Of a stretch of DNA of 64,000 bases, positions 25,100 to 36,589 are shown in pieces (positions within the stretch are counted from its first letter, which is position 1; the number at the start of each line of letters is the position of its first letter). This stretch comes from Atriophallophorus winterbourni (Eukaryota > Platyhelminthes > Trematoda > Plagiorchiida > Microphallidae): the NCBI GenBank assembly GCA_013407085.1, contig JACCGJ010001833.1:49720-113719 (forward strand). Reading direction: 5' to 3'. Both the position numbers and the translations under genes were made by a program. The notes under the pieces are model-generated. The model saw nothing but the letters and a program-made list of their open reading frames with translations, was not told the DNA's origin and made no database searches.

Positions 25100-26681
25100 C
25101 TGCCGACTACTTCAGAGTCGGCACAATAATTTCCGACGCTGCGGATCCCTGTGTTTCAAGAGAATTCTGAGTTGTTTATACACAAACGCTCAAGGTTTCA
25201 TCAGCAAACTCCCAGAATTGCGTACTAGGCATGCTTCTCACCCCTTTGATCTCATTGCTATTACGGAGACTTGGTTGTCGGATTCTGCAACAGACGCGGA
25301 AATTTCACTCACTGTAATGTCAGTCATTCGTACCGATCGTCCAACCAAAGGCGGCGGGGTTCTCTTATATTTTGCATCCTCATTTATTTGTGAACCTCTA
25401 ACTCATCACTGCTTACCTCTTGTAGACTCACTTTGGTGTCGTATTTATCTCAAAAATTAGGATTATGTTCTCCTGTGTGTCGTTTACCGCCCCCCGCAAA
25501 ACGATCCTGATGCTGATAGCAAACTTATTGATTCCATGCGACATGCTTTATCTTTAAAATACAGTCATTTATTACTGATGGGAGACTTTAATTCGCCTAG
25601 TTTATCAACAATACGTGCAAGTGATCTCTTTGCATCGGAACTTGATGGACTTATATCAACCCACCCGCTATATAACCATGTGCGCGAAATTACAAGATTC
25701 AGTGGAGGAGATGTACCTTCTCTCCTGGATTTGCTGCTAACCAATGAAGAGCTGATGGTTGAAGAAACACATCGAACCACCGTTCGGGAAAAGTGATCAT
25801 GTAGTCCTAACGTTCTGTCACACTTGTTATGGGAGCTATCCAGTTCAAACGTCTGTTAAAATCAAGACTGTAACAAATTATAATACTTTTCGAGACATCA
25901 TGTCGGCAAACACTTTTGATTTTTTGCTTAATGACAGTCCTACAGCAACTTGGACTGAATTTGTAACAAGATGGCACTTGCTTCTGAGCCATTCTTCTGT
26001 GGCTAAGATAATTCCCTTGAAATCGAAACGTCACAATTCTTTCGTACGCACCAGAACACGCAAATGGATGTGTTATAGAAACGCTGCGTGGAATCGCTTT
26101 AAAGTGAGTCAATTGCTATCTGATCGGGAGTGCTACCGACATTTTCGTAATTATTGTACTACACTGGTACGCCAAGACAAGCTGCACCACCAGACTTTCC
26201 TTGCAAACCGGTTTGCGTGTATCCCAAAGTCACTATATAAGTATGTCAACGAGCAGCAACATGTTCGCTCTGGTATCCCGCCACTACAAACTGATGGAGG
26301 TCCGACTACAAGTGTGAAGGAGGTCGCAAATGCCTTGAGAGCGCATTTCATGCAAATATTCCGCAATTCGGCAAAAAGTTACCGCTATTTTTGCAGCCTG
26401 ATCTTACCTTCCATATTTCATCGGTTACATTTACTGTTACCCGAGTAAGAAAGCAGATATTCCTGTTTCGTGCAAATTCTTCTGCAGGAATCGATCAAAT
26501 CACGCCAAAGGTGGTACAAGCAGTCGCTGATGCCATTTCTTAACCTTTTGCGTTGTATTTTCAGCGCTCATCAGACACGGTTGCAGTGCCAGACGGTTGG
26601 AAGGAAGGAATAATAACTCCAATATTCAAATGAGGTAACCGCAGTGATGCAGAGAATTATCGGCCAGTTACATTAACTCCG

Positions 26682-27935
26682 GTGCTGTCCAAAATTATGG
26701 AGTCGATCATAGCAGAAGATATAATGAGCGCATTAGAATTCTCGGGTCTGATCACTAGTGAGAAGCAAGGATTTCGCCGTGGTCATTCACGCACTTCAAA
26801 TTTACTCCTATCTAGAGATAGTTGGACCAGATCAGTCAACCATGGATACGGAGTGGACGTTATCTACCTTGATTTTTCTAAGGCTTTTGACAGAGTTCGC
26901 CACGCGGTACTTATTCATGAGCTACGTACTCTTGGAATTGGCCCTCCACTCTTGACATGAATAGCTGCATTTCTGTCCTCCAGGACTCTTCGTGTGCGGG
27001 TGCGTGAGACGCTTTCCGAGACATTCCCTACTGAATGTGGAGTACCCCAAGGATCGGTTCTTGGACCAAGACTTTTTCTTTTATTCGTCAATAACATCGG
27101 CAAAGAAGTGACATCCCAATTTCTAATGTTTGCTGATGTTATCAAAATATGGCGCGAGCTTTCTTGCCCAAACGCTATTAGCGACTTGCAGTCTGATTAA
27201 AATTCCCTTTAAGCCTGGTCGGTAGCGAACCATTTACCGTTCAATGATGGAGAATGTCGTGTACTTTGCATCCAAAAAGAGGGTAACCTCATTTATACCC
27301 TGGGTGATGTCCAGCTCCTCACTGGTCGACAAGAGAGAGACTTTGGTGTGTTAGTTCAGAACGACCTAGGATGTTCGGGTCAATTTATCAAGGCATCACG
27401 TGTGGCGAATCAAAACGTTGGTCTACTGAAGCGAGCTATCTGTCGGTTTGACATACGCTTCTTTCCAGCCCTCCTAAATTCGTACGTTCGCCTTCATTTA
27501 GAGTATGCGGTTTTCGTCTGGCATCCGTGGCTAAAGCTTGACGAAGTTGTACTTGATCGGCCTCAACGCCATGGCACGAGACTGGTAAAGGAACTTGAGT
27601 GTTATACTTACGAAAATCGTCTCATTGCACTAAACCTATTTTCATCCAAGTACCGTCAAATCCGCGGCGACTTGAAACTGGCTCACAGGTTACTCACTGA
27701 AGAATGCCATCCCTGTAAAGAACTGCTTGTGCTTACTACCGGCAATCGTACGCGTGGCCATCATTTAAAAATTGCCCATCAACAAAGCAGGTTGGACTGT
27801 CGTAAGCACTTTTTTGCCGTTTGTGTTGCACAAACCTGGAACAATCTACCACTTTTTGTTGTGTCTGCTCCTTCCGTTTCTATTTTTAAAGACCGTTTAG
27901 ATATGCACTTGTTTCATTTGCTTCATAACGTTTGA
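26682..27935 (+). pseudogene. CR1-B reverse transcriptase palm and C terminus
   Basis: Three successive plus-strand frames carry the RT: 26682-26960, 26994-27200 and 27348-27935. The last 195 codons are open (CRFDIRFFPALLNSYVRLHL; HLEYAVFVWHP; NRTRGHHLKIAHQQSRLDCR). In-frame stops sit at 26958 and 27198. Confidence 0.78.
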
Positions 27936-28354
27936 AAAGCTATAACTTTTTATACTCTATGATACTGCACTTTTTTCCGATTTTCAGCGCACAAACTGCT
28001 TTCAACTGGAAGTATGAACCAAAGTTTTGTGGTGCTCGCATCCCCATCCCTTACAGTATCAACGTTTTTCTTCATTCGGACCTTAATTTTAACCCTGAAC
28101 TTTTGAATCCATGTGTACAACATCCTGTGGTTTTCTTTTAAGCTTGTCGCTTTATTTACCACAATATACTATTGACTATTCACTATTGGTGAAGGGAGTT
28201 TTTCTGTTGCATTCCAGATTACTCTCATACCAGAAGATATTTGTAAAGATATAGTTTGAAGTTTGTGGCGCTCTTCTGTGGCATACCACCAAAAGAAATC
28301 TGGACGCTCGATTGGCTCGTTAGCCACATACAGTCTTGTGCAAACGGAACTGAA

Positions 28355-28450
28355 CTGTCTAGGCCTGGACAACCTGACAGCAAATTAGCCCACATGCAGT
28401 CTATGACTGTGTTTCACTTTACTTCAACTAAGCTAGTGATTTCATACAAC
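28355..28450 (+). repeat. SINE-A fragment fused to the CR1-B tail
   Basis: Starts CTGTCTAGGCCTGGACAACC exactly where the AACTG repeats of CR1-B end, and continues to the GATTTCATAC tail. It is the only clear SINE-A copy left of 34 kb and lacks the 5' half. Confidence 0.65.
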
Positions 28451-28729
28451 ACACAATGTTCACGCATATTATTGCATTGTTTCCTGAATAGCTGACCTCT
28501 CACCGTGCTGGCTGCGCGGTACGTTCAACTTGGTTGTATTTTCCACGCTCTGCTAAAAATTATTACGCATTTTCGCTATTCTGTGAAATACTGTAAAATA
28601 TACTAACTATTTTACTACCTTATAAAAAGCTAATCGTCTATTATATTTCGTGCTGATTAATTACGCTTGTTATTAAATCAGTCTATAATCTTGCTGGTAC
28701 ATTATCTTTCTTATATCTCTCGCCGTACG

Positions 28730-30049
28730 ATGAGTACAGTTAATGCTTGCCTCAACGGCAATTGCTGCAAAAAGGTGGCCAGGGGCATTGAGTGCACAGC
28801 GTGCAAGCGTTGGGCTCACCCTAGCTGCTCTGGTATTCATAAATCTCATTATGGGATTTATGCAAAGTACCGCTGGTTACAGTGGTATTGCAGCTCCTGC
28901 CATAAGGCTGCCAGTGACGCTGCTTTTGTCATTGTAAAGCCTCAAAATAGTGAAATTTCGCCTAGCACGTCTAACGTCGTACCCACTCAAACCTATGCAT
29001 CTGTTTTGAGCGCAAACCTGAGCCCGGGGACAACTGCAGTCAAGGCGGAAGTTGACAAAGTTAACGAGTTACACCATCCTCCCAAGGAGGCCAATGTACG
29101 GAGAACTTTGAAAAAACGTGCGAATAAAAAATCTAGATTAGCTGCAGCTGAGGGGAAAGTCGAACAGGTTAGCCAGGTAACCCGTCCACCCAGGCAAGCT
29201 GCCACTCCCAAGGTGGCCAATGTAGCTGGCACCTCCAAGAAGCGTACTAAGGCCAGTAAGGTTAGTACACGAAAACGGAAACATTCAATTAATGATGGTT
29301 CGCCTATGCTGGAGCAAATTATTCAGGAATTAAATGGTTTGCGTCAGCAAATCGAATCACTGCACAGCAATTCCTCTGCTCCGAAATCTAGAACTAGAAA
29401 TTTACTAGTTTTTAATCGAGCGGAACCATATATTAAGGAATCCAAGTCTCGCAGAGATCTTGATCGTAGGTGTATAAACGATCTTCTCCGAATGGTGGAT
29501 ATGAAGCCTTTTACTTCCACAGTGCAAATCCACCGAGTAGGAAGGTGGAGGATGGGTAACTGCCCTCGACCAATCCTGGTTGAATTTAATTATCAGGCGG
29601 ATCGGGATGCATTCCTGGCTAGGGCTGAGTATATCGCAAACTCAACGCTAGATAAACTTCAGGTGAAGCCCGACAACCCTCCGTCCCGGATTCGGCAAAA
29701 TGATTCTGATTCCAATAGGAGAAACTTAGCAATGAGAACATCGGTCATTCTTAACCGGGATGCAGCGCAAAACGCTATTCAGTCACAGACGGGCATACCG
29801 AACAGCACTTTGCCACTAGTCTTGTTGTCCGGCCCAGATGACGTTGATTGTCTTAGCGCAATTGACGATGGCACCCGAGACGATGACTCCAGTAGTTGCT
29901 TCTCTTCTATGGATGCGGTCTCAATTGTCAGGCAACGGTCCGTTACGTTAACGCAAGAGGCTGCCGAAACTGATGCTCCCGCTCTAAGTAGCACGCCAAA
30001 AAACGTGCAGCTCCCTCGGGTGCTTCGACCGAGGGCCAAACAGGACTAG
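28730..30049 (+). CDS. CR1-A ORF1 protein (PHD-like finger and RNA-binding-like domain)
   Basis: An intact 439-codon frame from ATG 28730. An in-frame ATG at 28667 exists, but the paralogue at 18171 supports the later start. Residues 7-60 form a C4HC3 PHD-like finger: CLNGNCCKK, then GIECTACKRWAHPSCSGI, then WYCSSCHK. A Lys/Arg-rich middle follows. Residues about 245-330 carry SKSRRDLDRRCINDLLRM and TVQIHRVGRWRMG-x-CPRPILVEF, the RNA-binding-like block found in CR1/L2 ORF1 proteins. In this family ORF1 is thought to coat the element RNA. The protein ends QLPRVLRPRAKQD, just before ORF2 in another frame. Confidence 0.8.
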   Translation: MSTVNACLNGNCCKKVARGIECTACKRWAHPSCSGIHKSHYGIYAKYRWLQWYCSSCHKAASDAAFVIVKPQNSEISPSTSNVVPTQTYASVLSANLSPGTTAVKAEVDKVNELHHPPKEANVRRTLKKRANKKSRLAAAEGKVEQVSQVTRPPRQAATPKVANVAGTSKKRTKASKVSTRKRKHSINDGSPMLEQIIQELNGLRQQIESLHSNSSAPKSRTRNLLVFNRAEPYIKESKSRRDLDRRCINDLLRMVDMKPFTSTVQIHRVGRWRMGNCPRPILVEFNYQADRDAFLARAEYIANSTLDKLQVKPDNPPSRIRQNDSDSNRRNLAMRTSVILNRDAAQNAIQSQTGIPNSTLPLVLLSGPDDVDCLSAIDDGTRDDDSSSCFSSMDAVSIVRQRSVTLTQEAAETDAPALSSTPKNVQLPRVLRPRAKQD

Positions 30050-30965
30050 TTTCAGAAGCACGAATAACCAGTGCCCAAGTATTGTATGCAAATGTATGCA
30101 GCATCAGGAATAAGTGGCTGAACTTTCTCTCTGCGTGGCTCAGTTACACCCAAGGGTTATTGCGCTTTCTGAGACCTGGCTGTCTGCGATTGATGAGGTG
30201 CCGGTAAACATCAGTGAACAGTATCTCGTCATGAGATGCGATAGGCCGGGCGATAGGAGAGGCGGTGGCGTTGCACTGCTCTTGGAGTATGGTTTGCACA
30301 AAATGGGTACAGGGATATCTCTAGCCATTGAAAACGTCCAAGTTGTTACGAGTATCCTGACTTGCTACAAGTCATCGCTCGCAATTGCTTGTGTCTACGT
30401 CACTCCCGGTGCATCCATACAGGAGTTTACACAGCTTATTGAGACACTCGACGGTTTGTTTCACTCAGCTCACAGTGTACTTATCTTGGGTGATTTCAAC
30501 CTCCCCGACATAGATTGGCCTGTCCCCACTGGTCTAGTCACCCAGCAATCTGACACCTTTCTCGAATGGCTCCATAATCATGCGCTGCACCAGCATGTCA
30601 ATGATCCTACAAGGTTCCGCCATGGATGCACTCCATCCACTCTTGACTTGGTATTGTCGTCCCAGCTAGAAGCCATTAGTCATTTAAAGTACCTACCGCC
30701 GCTCGGCAAAAGTGATCACGTAATGATAAGCTTCGAAGCGATATTGCGTTTTTGCAAACCTTTCTCTAGTCCTAGACGCAATTTTAGGCGTGTAGACTGG
30801 GGTTTACTCTTGCAGTCTTCAAAATCTTCCCTTCAGTTATCTAGCGATTCAAATGTAAATGAAAACTGGGATAGAATTTTTAAGTATCTAAACGAGTTAC
30901 AAGACAAGCACGCTCCGCTGCAGTGTGTGAGAAGGCATCGAAGGCCACCCTGGTGGTCTCCTTGA
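30050..30965 (+). pseudogene. CR1-A ORF2, endonuclease domain
   Basis: An apurinic-type endonuclease with all main motifs: VIALSETWLS, RRGGGVALLLE, LILGDFNLPDIDW, TPSTLDLVLS and LGKSDHVMISFEAI. It reads open from 30114 to TGA 30963-30965. A one-base loss near 30115 probably separates it from the true N terminus (YANVCSIRNKW upstream in another frame). The TGA aligns with CGA at 20407-20409 of the other copy, as expected from CpG decay. Confidence 0.82.
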
Positions 30966-31119
30966 GTCCGTAGGTCTACCCGTAAACGGGATCGTCTATG
31001 GCGGCAATATAAGCTATCCCTTACTTCTGGTTCTTGGGCCCGCTACAAAACCGCTCGAAATGCCTGTGTTAAATTACAACGTGTGCTCAAACAGCATTTT
31101 GAGTTATCTCTAGCTAGGG

Positions 31120-32849
31120 ATGCTAAATCCAACCCGAAAAGGTTTTATAGCTACGCACAGTCAAAAGGAAAAAACTAGGGAAAACATAGGGGATTTGAAA
31201 CTGGAGGACGGAAAAGTTGCCGATACCAACCTGTCTAAGGCGACTGCCTTCTCAGGGTTTTTCAGTAGCGTTCAACGACGGGATAATTCTTCAAACGCAC
31301 CGTCAGGTCTGCTTAACCTGACACCTGGTGTCCATGTATTAGATGAGTTATCCTTCAATGAGGCTGAGGTGTTTGACGCACTTATCCATGTTCGGGTCAA
31401 CAAATCTGAGGGACCGGACGGCATCTACTCAATTATGCTAAAAAATCTTGCCTTAGTGTTTACTGAACCGTTTTGCCATATCTTTAATTCATGCCTGCAA
31501 CTAGGAGTTGTTTCCAGTAAGTGGAGGGAAGCCATAGTCGTGCCAATACACAAGGGTGGTTGCAGGTCAACTGTTGGTAACTATAGACCGGTCAGCCTGA
31601 CCAGCACCGTCTCGAAAATAATGGAAAAACTGCTGCGTGATAAAATCTGTCAGCATCTTTGTCGGCATTCTCTGTTGAGTGTAACTCAGCATGGATTTCT
31701 TAGGGTAGATCCTGTCTGACTAACCTCCTTAGCTTTCTCAATACTGCCACTAAAAGGATGGATGAAGGGAAGCCTGTCGAAGCCCTCTACCTAGACTTCA
31801 GTAAGGCTTTCGATTCCGTAAATCACCGCCTTCTAGAGATTAAGCTAGCAGCCAAAGGCATACGGGGTAGTCTACTTGCTTGGATAAAGGCCTTCCTTAC
31901 AGGTAGGACATTCCGCGTGAGAGTAGGATGTACGCTGTCGAATCAAACCGACGTGATCAGTGGTGTACCCCAAGGTTCGGTACTTGGGGTACCGATTTTC
32001 ATCGATGACTTGTCCTCTGCATTGAAGTGCCCATGCTTCATTTTCGCGGATGATGTGAAATTCATCGGATCAACGGATGAAGAGACCTTGATGCACGACC
32101 TTGAGCGGGTTATAAACTGGTCATACCAGTGGGATCTCCCACTAAACTTAAATAAGAGCCAACTCTTGTCAACACTGGTTGATAAGATTTCGGTCCAGGT
32201 GGCGGGGAATTCCCTCAGTGTTAACGCCACACAGTGTGTTAAGGATTTGGGTGTACTGGTTAGGGCTGACTTCAAATGGGAGGACCAATGTGCCGCTGCG
32301 GCTCAGCTTGCACGCAAGGTACTTTTTCGGCTGAAATCAGTGCTATCGAGCAGAAGACCCGATGTATTCCTGCCACTGTACAAGGCATTAGTTCGGCCGC
32401 ATCTTGAATACTGTGTTCAGGCGTGGTGTCCTCACTACAAAAAGGACATCCTTCGACTTGAAAGTGTGCAGCGCCTCGCAACTCTCATGATTGAAGGTCA
32501 GCGAGGGAAACCGTACGCTGTGCGCCTAATGTCTCTCGATCTTTTCTCCCTTAGGCGCCGTCGTTTAAGAGGTGACTTAATAGAAACCTTTAAGATCTTG
32601 AAGGGTTTGAGTGGCGTGCAAATGAACGACTTCTTCACCTTAAGTCCCGAGCTGGGCACCCGGGGCCACTCACTTAAAATTGCTGAGAAACGATGTCGGC
32701 TAGACTCCAGGAAACACTTTTTCAGCCTTAGGGTTGTTAACTTCTGGAACATTCTTCCAGAAGAACCTATATCCTGCAGTACCGTGTCTAGTTTTAAGCA
32801 GGGGTTGGACCGCAACTGGGGTAAGTTGTTTCCTGAATACTCGCCTTAA
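31120..32849 (+). pseudogene. CR1-A ORF2, reverse transcriptase domain
   Basis: Two open parts, 31120-31719 and 31758-32849. The first holds KSEGPDGIYSIMLKNLA, WREAIVVPIHKGG and VGNYRPVSLTSTVSKIMEKL. The second holds ALYLDFSKAFDSVNHRLL, VISGVPQGSVLG, CFIFADDVKFIGS (catalytic FADD intact), LPLNLNKSQLL and the C terminus GTRGHSLKIAEKRCRLDSRK. Frameshifts lie near 31170 (an A run) and near 31700. About five codons are missing after VLG, compared with the minus-strand copy at 22.99 kb. Confidence 0.85.
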
Positions 32850-33214
32850 TTGCTTTACAAGCTTAGGTTTTTTATCTTTTAGCGTTATCCCGTAAATATA
32901 GTGAGGGCTAGAGTTCTCTGTGTTTTTTAATTTTTATTATACACAATGCTACTTCAGCTAACCTCTCACCGTGCTGGTGAAGAGAAACTGCTTTTTTTCC
33001 AGCATCGGCTATAACGCGGTGCTTCCTAAGTTCAACCCGGATAATCTCTTGGCTTCGCGATCGGCGAAGATTTCAAACAGACAAAAAGAATATACGTTTT
33101 GGCAGTGGTGGGTGCTTCTCTGCAGCTTTCCACCGAAAGAAATTCTGGACGCTCGATTGGCTCGTTAGCCACATACTGTCCTGTGCAAACTGAACTGAAC
33201 TGAACTGAACTGAA

Positions 33215-34118
33215 GAAGAACTTGAAACAAGCGGCAATTTTAACCTCCATATTTATTTTTTGCGGTATTGTTGTCATCGATGCTCTCAAATTCTAAGGTA
33301 AGATTTTGCTTTGCTGCATAACCCCATCTTTGTCAAATAATGACAGATATTCTTGTGGTGTTATCTAAATTGGGTATATTTATATATAGATAACATTTAT
33401 GTACATAGTCAATCGTAGGAAAAATTTATTTTTTCTCAATTTATAATGTTCCTCACATTCCCCATACGTACCAAAACCGGCCTCTGGATATTTTCTGTCA
33501 TCATATAAGCGTGAGTTTAGGTTCACTGAGCCTTAAAATAAAAAAAAACAAGTTGTAAAAGTTTAATTTGTGTGGTTTGACACCATGTCATTTGGCAAAC
33601 GAAGTCGAACCTGCTGAACTCCACCCGTCCCCCTGTATTGACTATCCTATGATTACCATTTAAGCTAATAGCCTTTTGTACCATAATATACTATTGCTTA
33701 TTGACATCTAGGCCCTCAGACGTTCATTCTGTTAGGACAAGTGTGTTAAGTTGATTTAAAGAACGATACACAACATCATGACGGAAAACTGTCGAGTCTA
33801 AAAACGTTTGGAATTACTAAGGAATAATTTCAATAGAAAATAATTCCTACATGCGTATGGGCAATCGTCCGAGGAGGGAGCAGTGTGGGTAATAGTCAAT
33901 AGTGTATTGAGGAAAAAAATCAACAAGCTTAATTGCATAATCACAGGATAGTTAGTCCGAATAAATTTTAGTAGTTCAGCAAAGTGGTCGATTAGAAACG
34001 TGATTCGTATTGGTTGGGAAGGAAAACGCTGTGGAAAGAGGGAAAATATGGTGCAGTATCACAAAAATTACAATCGTAACGTTACCTACGTGAAATCTCG
34101 GACTGTGCAGCACTTGTG
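33215..34118. other. No gene recognised
   Basis: A+T-rich spacer after the CR1-A tail. A short AAACAAG stretch near 33540 and (TATA) near 33375 were seen, with no coding or repeat signal that I can name. Confidence 0.4.
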
Positions 34119-34120
34119 CC

Positions 34121-34365
34121 CGCACGGATGTGCAATCGTACAGTATTTATGTTCTGCGCAGTTAACACCGTGCTAAATTGATTGGCCATCGGTGGTTAGC
34201 TGCATGCTGAAACAGGCTGGAGTCTCACTACCATTTCTATTTCTATTTTCTTTCTCATATCTGTCTAGGCCTTGGTAACCTGACAGTATCTTAACCCACG
34301 TGCAGTCTCTGACTGTGCGGCACTTTGCCTGGATCAGGCTTGTGCTTTCATACATACATACATAC
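34121..34365 (+). repeat. SINE-A copy, full length
   Basis: A complete copy from CGCACGGATGTGCAATCG to the tail (CATA)n at 34348-34365. I use it as reference for the family: the middle holds TGAGCTGCATG-type, TCTGTCTAGGCCT and GCCTGGATCAGGC blocks. Confidence 0.85.
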
Positions 34366-34449
34366 TTGTACCTTCACAAGTTCATAATAATCGTGATAAA
34401 AACATAATCAAAAATTGTGTATCGTGTGATATAAATGGTGGTCAATACG

Positions 34450-34652
34450 TATGTGCTGCACAGTCAAGCTGCACGTAATCTAAGATACTTTCAGGTTGCT
34501 CAGACCTAAATAGGTATGAGAAAGAAAACAGAAAATAAAAATAGTAGTAAGACTCCAGCGTGTTTCAGAACGCCGCTTACTACCTTTGGCCAATCATTGT
34601 AGCAATGTGTTAGCCGCACAGCACAAATTACTGCACGATTGCACATCCGCAC
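34450..34652 (-). repeat. SINE-A copy, tail end missing
   Basis: Reverse orientation, from TGCTGCACAGTCAAGCTGCA to GATTGCACATCCGCAC. The GAAAGCACAAGCC part is lost. Confidence 0.8.
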
Positions 34653-35007
34653 ATAAGAGGATAGACAGAGCTTGCATGATCTTTACCCGTTGAAACTGTG
34701 AAAGGAAAGGTTCGAATTGCTCATGTTCTGCCGCATCCTGGACGGCCAATATAGAGATCAGATTAATAAGCGAATCAAACCCACTTGACATTTTATTTTA
34801 GTTGCAAAAGCTTGAGGCTTAATTTGATTAATGAAAGCACCGCGGGTATAGAACAATCGGAACTCGCTACCAAACGAGCTGCTGTCCATACCATCAACTA
34901 TTCGGAAACGCGTTGCATGAATATTTTAGGAGACACTAGGACTTGAGTGATGTAGTGTTGGCCCGCTACTCAGGGTTTGCCTAGTCAGTAAAAGTCACTC
35001 AGGATTT

Positions 35008-35167
35008 GTATGTATGTATGTATGTATATGTACATACACACATGTATAAATTCCAAACCTGATCCAGGCAAAGTGCCGCACAGTCATAGACTGTACGTGG
35101 GTTAAGATACTGCCAGGTTTCCCAGGTCTAGACAGATATAAGAACGAAAAATAGCAATGACAGTGAG
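35008..35167 (-). repeat. SINE-A copy, 5'-truncated
   Basis: Begins with a TGTA/TATG microsatellite tail and reads to AATGACAGTGAG. The head of the element is absent. Confidence 0.78.
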
Positions 35168-35224
35168 AATCATGTGTGTTTTTGGCGACCGTTTGACCAA
35201 TCGCAATTAAGCTTTTATGAATCT

Positions 35225-35605
35225 TTCTCCAGACTGGCACATTTGAGTATCTTTGTTTGTACAACCAGTCCAAAAGGAGCCAGCAACATCTGTTGTGGTC
35301 GCCCAACTGAACAGCTCTCCGTGCCAGGTCTTCCCATCGGATAGAGTGTAAGCTAACACTGATTAGATCTTATGGGTATTGTTGTTTAAGCGTTTAGTGG
35401 AGAAAATATTGTTTATGTTTGTAACTACACATCCGTGCCAAACCCATCGAAATATTTACAAAGATGGTCACGACAGCCCATAATGGAAGCACTAGATTTG
35501 AGTTTCGCTCTTATTTGAGCCCATCAGCATATTTTTCGATTAGAGTTGGATTCGAACCCCCGACCATTATCATTGTAGTAGTAGTACTGAGTAGCAGTAG
35601 TGAGA
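35225..35605 (-). repeat. SINE-B copy (tRNA-like), longest
   Basis: On the minus strand it starts with a T-arm/B-box-like GGTTCGAATCC (about 35553-35563), then the core (AGTGCTTCCATTATGG-type), then the block with GGGAAGACCTGG and CACAACAGATGTTGCTGGCT. The same order is seen at 10870-11165, so it is one element of about 370 bp. Confidence 0.6.
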
Positions 35606-36109
35606 CTACTAGTTTTAATGTACATCTACTTCGCCTAATTAACTATAGATAGCGAGTGATCAATGATGTAATGAAGTCTTGACTTTTTGGAGCATTTTAC
35701 CCTTCGTGCCATCTGGAATGCGTGCGTGGTAGCATTTTTCTATTGATTTGAAACTATTTGGCTCAATGTTTAAGGTTATTCTGATCATTTTCATTATCAT
35801 AATTCAATGATATCACACAGAACACGCCAACATACTGTAATACTCTGCGTCAGGCTTCATTAATACATGATGGTTATTGCTAAAATGTTAATGTTAACTA
35901 TGTCAACGAGAATGCTCAAATCCGTCCCACTCAATTTCATTAAGGAAAACCACGTGAAGTTGCTCAACTGAAGCTGGCTTTCGAACGATAACGCCCTCCT
36001 CCTCCTCATTGTAAATCACAGGTTTGTAGCCAGGTAAAATGCCAAGCAACATAAAACAGGCTGTACAGATTATCAAAGGCGCAAACACCTATTCGAATTG
36101 TATATATAC

Positions 36110-36332
36110 GCACGGATGTGCAATCTTCGAGTACTTCTGTGTTGTGCAGCTTACAGGGTGCTAAATTGATTTGCCCCATGCAGTTAACTACCTGTGGATT
36201 CACGCTGTAGTCTCGTTGCCATTTCTATTTTCGTTTCTCATATCTGTTTATACCTGGCCAACCTGACGGGCAGTCTATGACTGTGGCACTTTGCCTGGAT
36301 CAGGCTTGTGATTTTATACCTACATACATATA
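36110..36332 (+). repeat. SINE-A copy
   Basis: Full-length but diverged. Tail CCTACATACATA. Confidence 0.78.
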
Positions 36333-36437
36333 GGTATAATGAGCAGTATGTAGTAATTTCATTGCGTACAATTACGCTTTCATTTTTTCCAAAACGATAC
36401 AACGCAATGGAACGGTATAAGAGTTATGGTATTAGTA

Positions 36438-36560
36438 ATAAACTACATTGGAGACACTGACTTCGGCTTGCAAATATCTCAGAATGTTCCCAAATACCTG
36501 TTAAGCGTATCTCTTGAACCCTACCCAGGCAAACAAATATTTCGGACTGGGCTTAGTACT
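36438..36560 (-). mobile_element. RTE-like 3' end fragment
   Basis: The block ACTGACTTCGGCTTGCAAAT with CCTACCCAGGCAAACAAATA matches the 3' end of the RTE element at 61965-62065, same orientation. The adjoining minus-strand frame to 36970 is not recognised. Confidence 0.5.
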
Positions 36561-36589
36561 GTGGTGATATTTATTTAAATGCACCATGC

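Larger units (their letters stand above)
23690..28357 (+). mobile_element. CR1-B LINE, near full-length copy 2
   Basis: ORF1 starts at 23838 with a PHD-like Cys-rich module (CGETGC, GIECSICCTWFHSGC, WFC) and two RNA-binding-like blocks. The endonuclease spans about 25200-25830 (IAITETWLSD; TKGGGVLLYF; LLLMGDFNSPS; SLLDLLLTNEE; GKSDHVVLTF after a frameshift). RT spans about 26450-27935 (KQGFRRGHSRTSN; YLDFSKAFDRVRHAVL; CGVPQGSVLGPRLF; FADVIKIW). The 3' UTR runs to 28357 and ends in the shared CR1 tail. It is inactive: the second catalytic Asp is Val (FADV), and there are several stops and frameshifts. Confidence 0.8.
28479..33214 (+). mobile_element. CR1-A LINE, best-preserved copy
   Basis: About 4.7 kb: a short 5' UTR, ORF1 (28730-30049, intact), an ORF2 region (about 30050-32849) with endonuclease and RT but several breaks, a 3' UTR, and a tail of AACTG repeats (33188-33214). 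Copies of the same family lie at 17.96-20.6 kb (plus) and 22.1-23.1 kb (minus), with older relatives at 6.4-9.0 kb. It is the youngest LINE in the window by preservation, but it is not functional as read. Confidence 0.85.

Noticed and set aside
34121..34365. SINE-A as a tRNA-derived SINE
   Set aside because: No A-box or B-box at proper spacing could be seen in any copy, so I call it only a short retroposon-like repeat.
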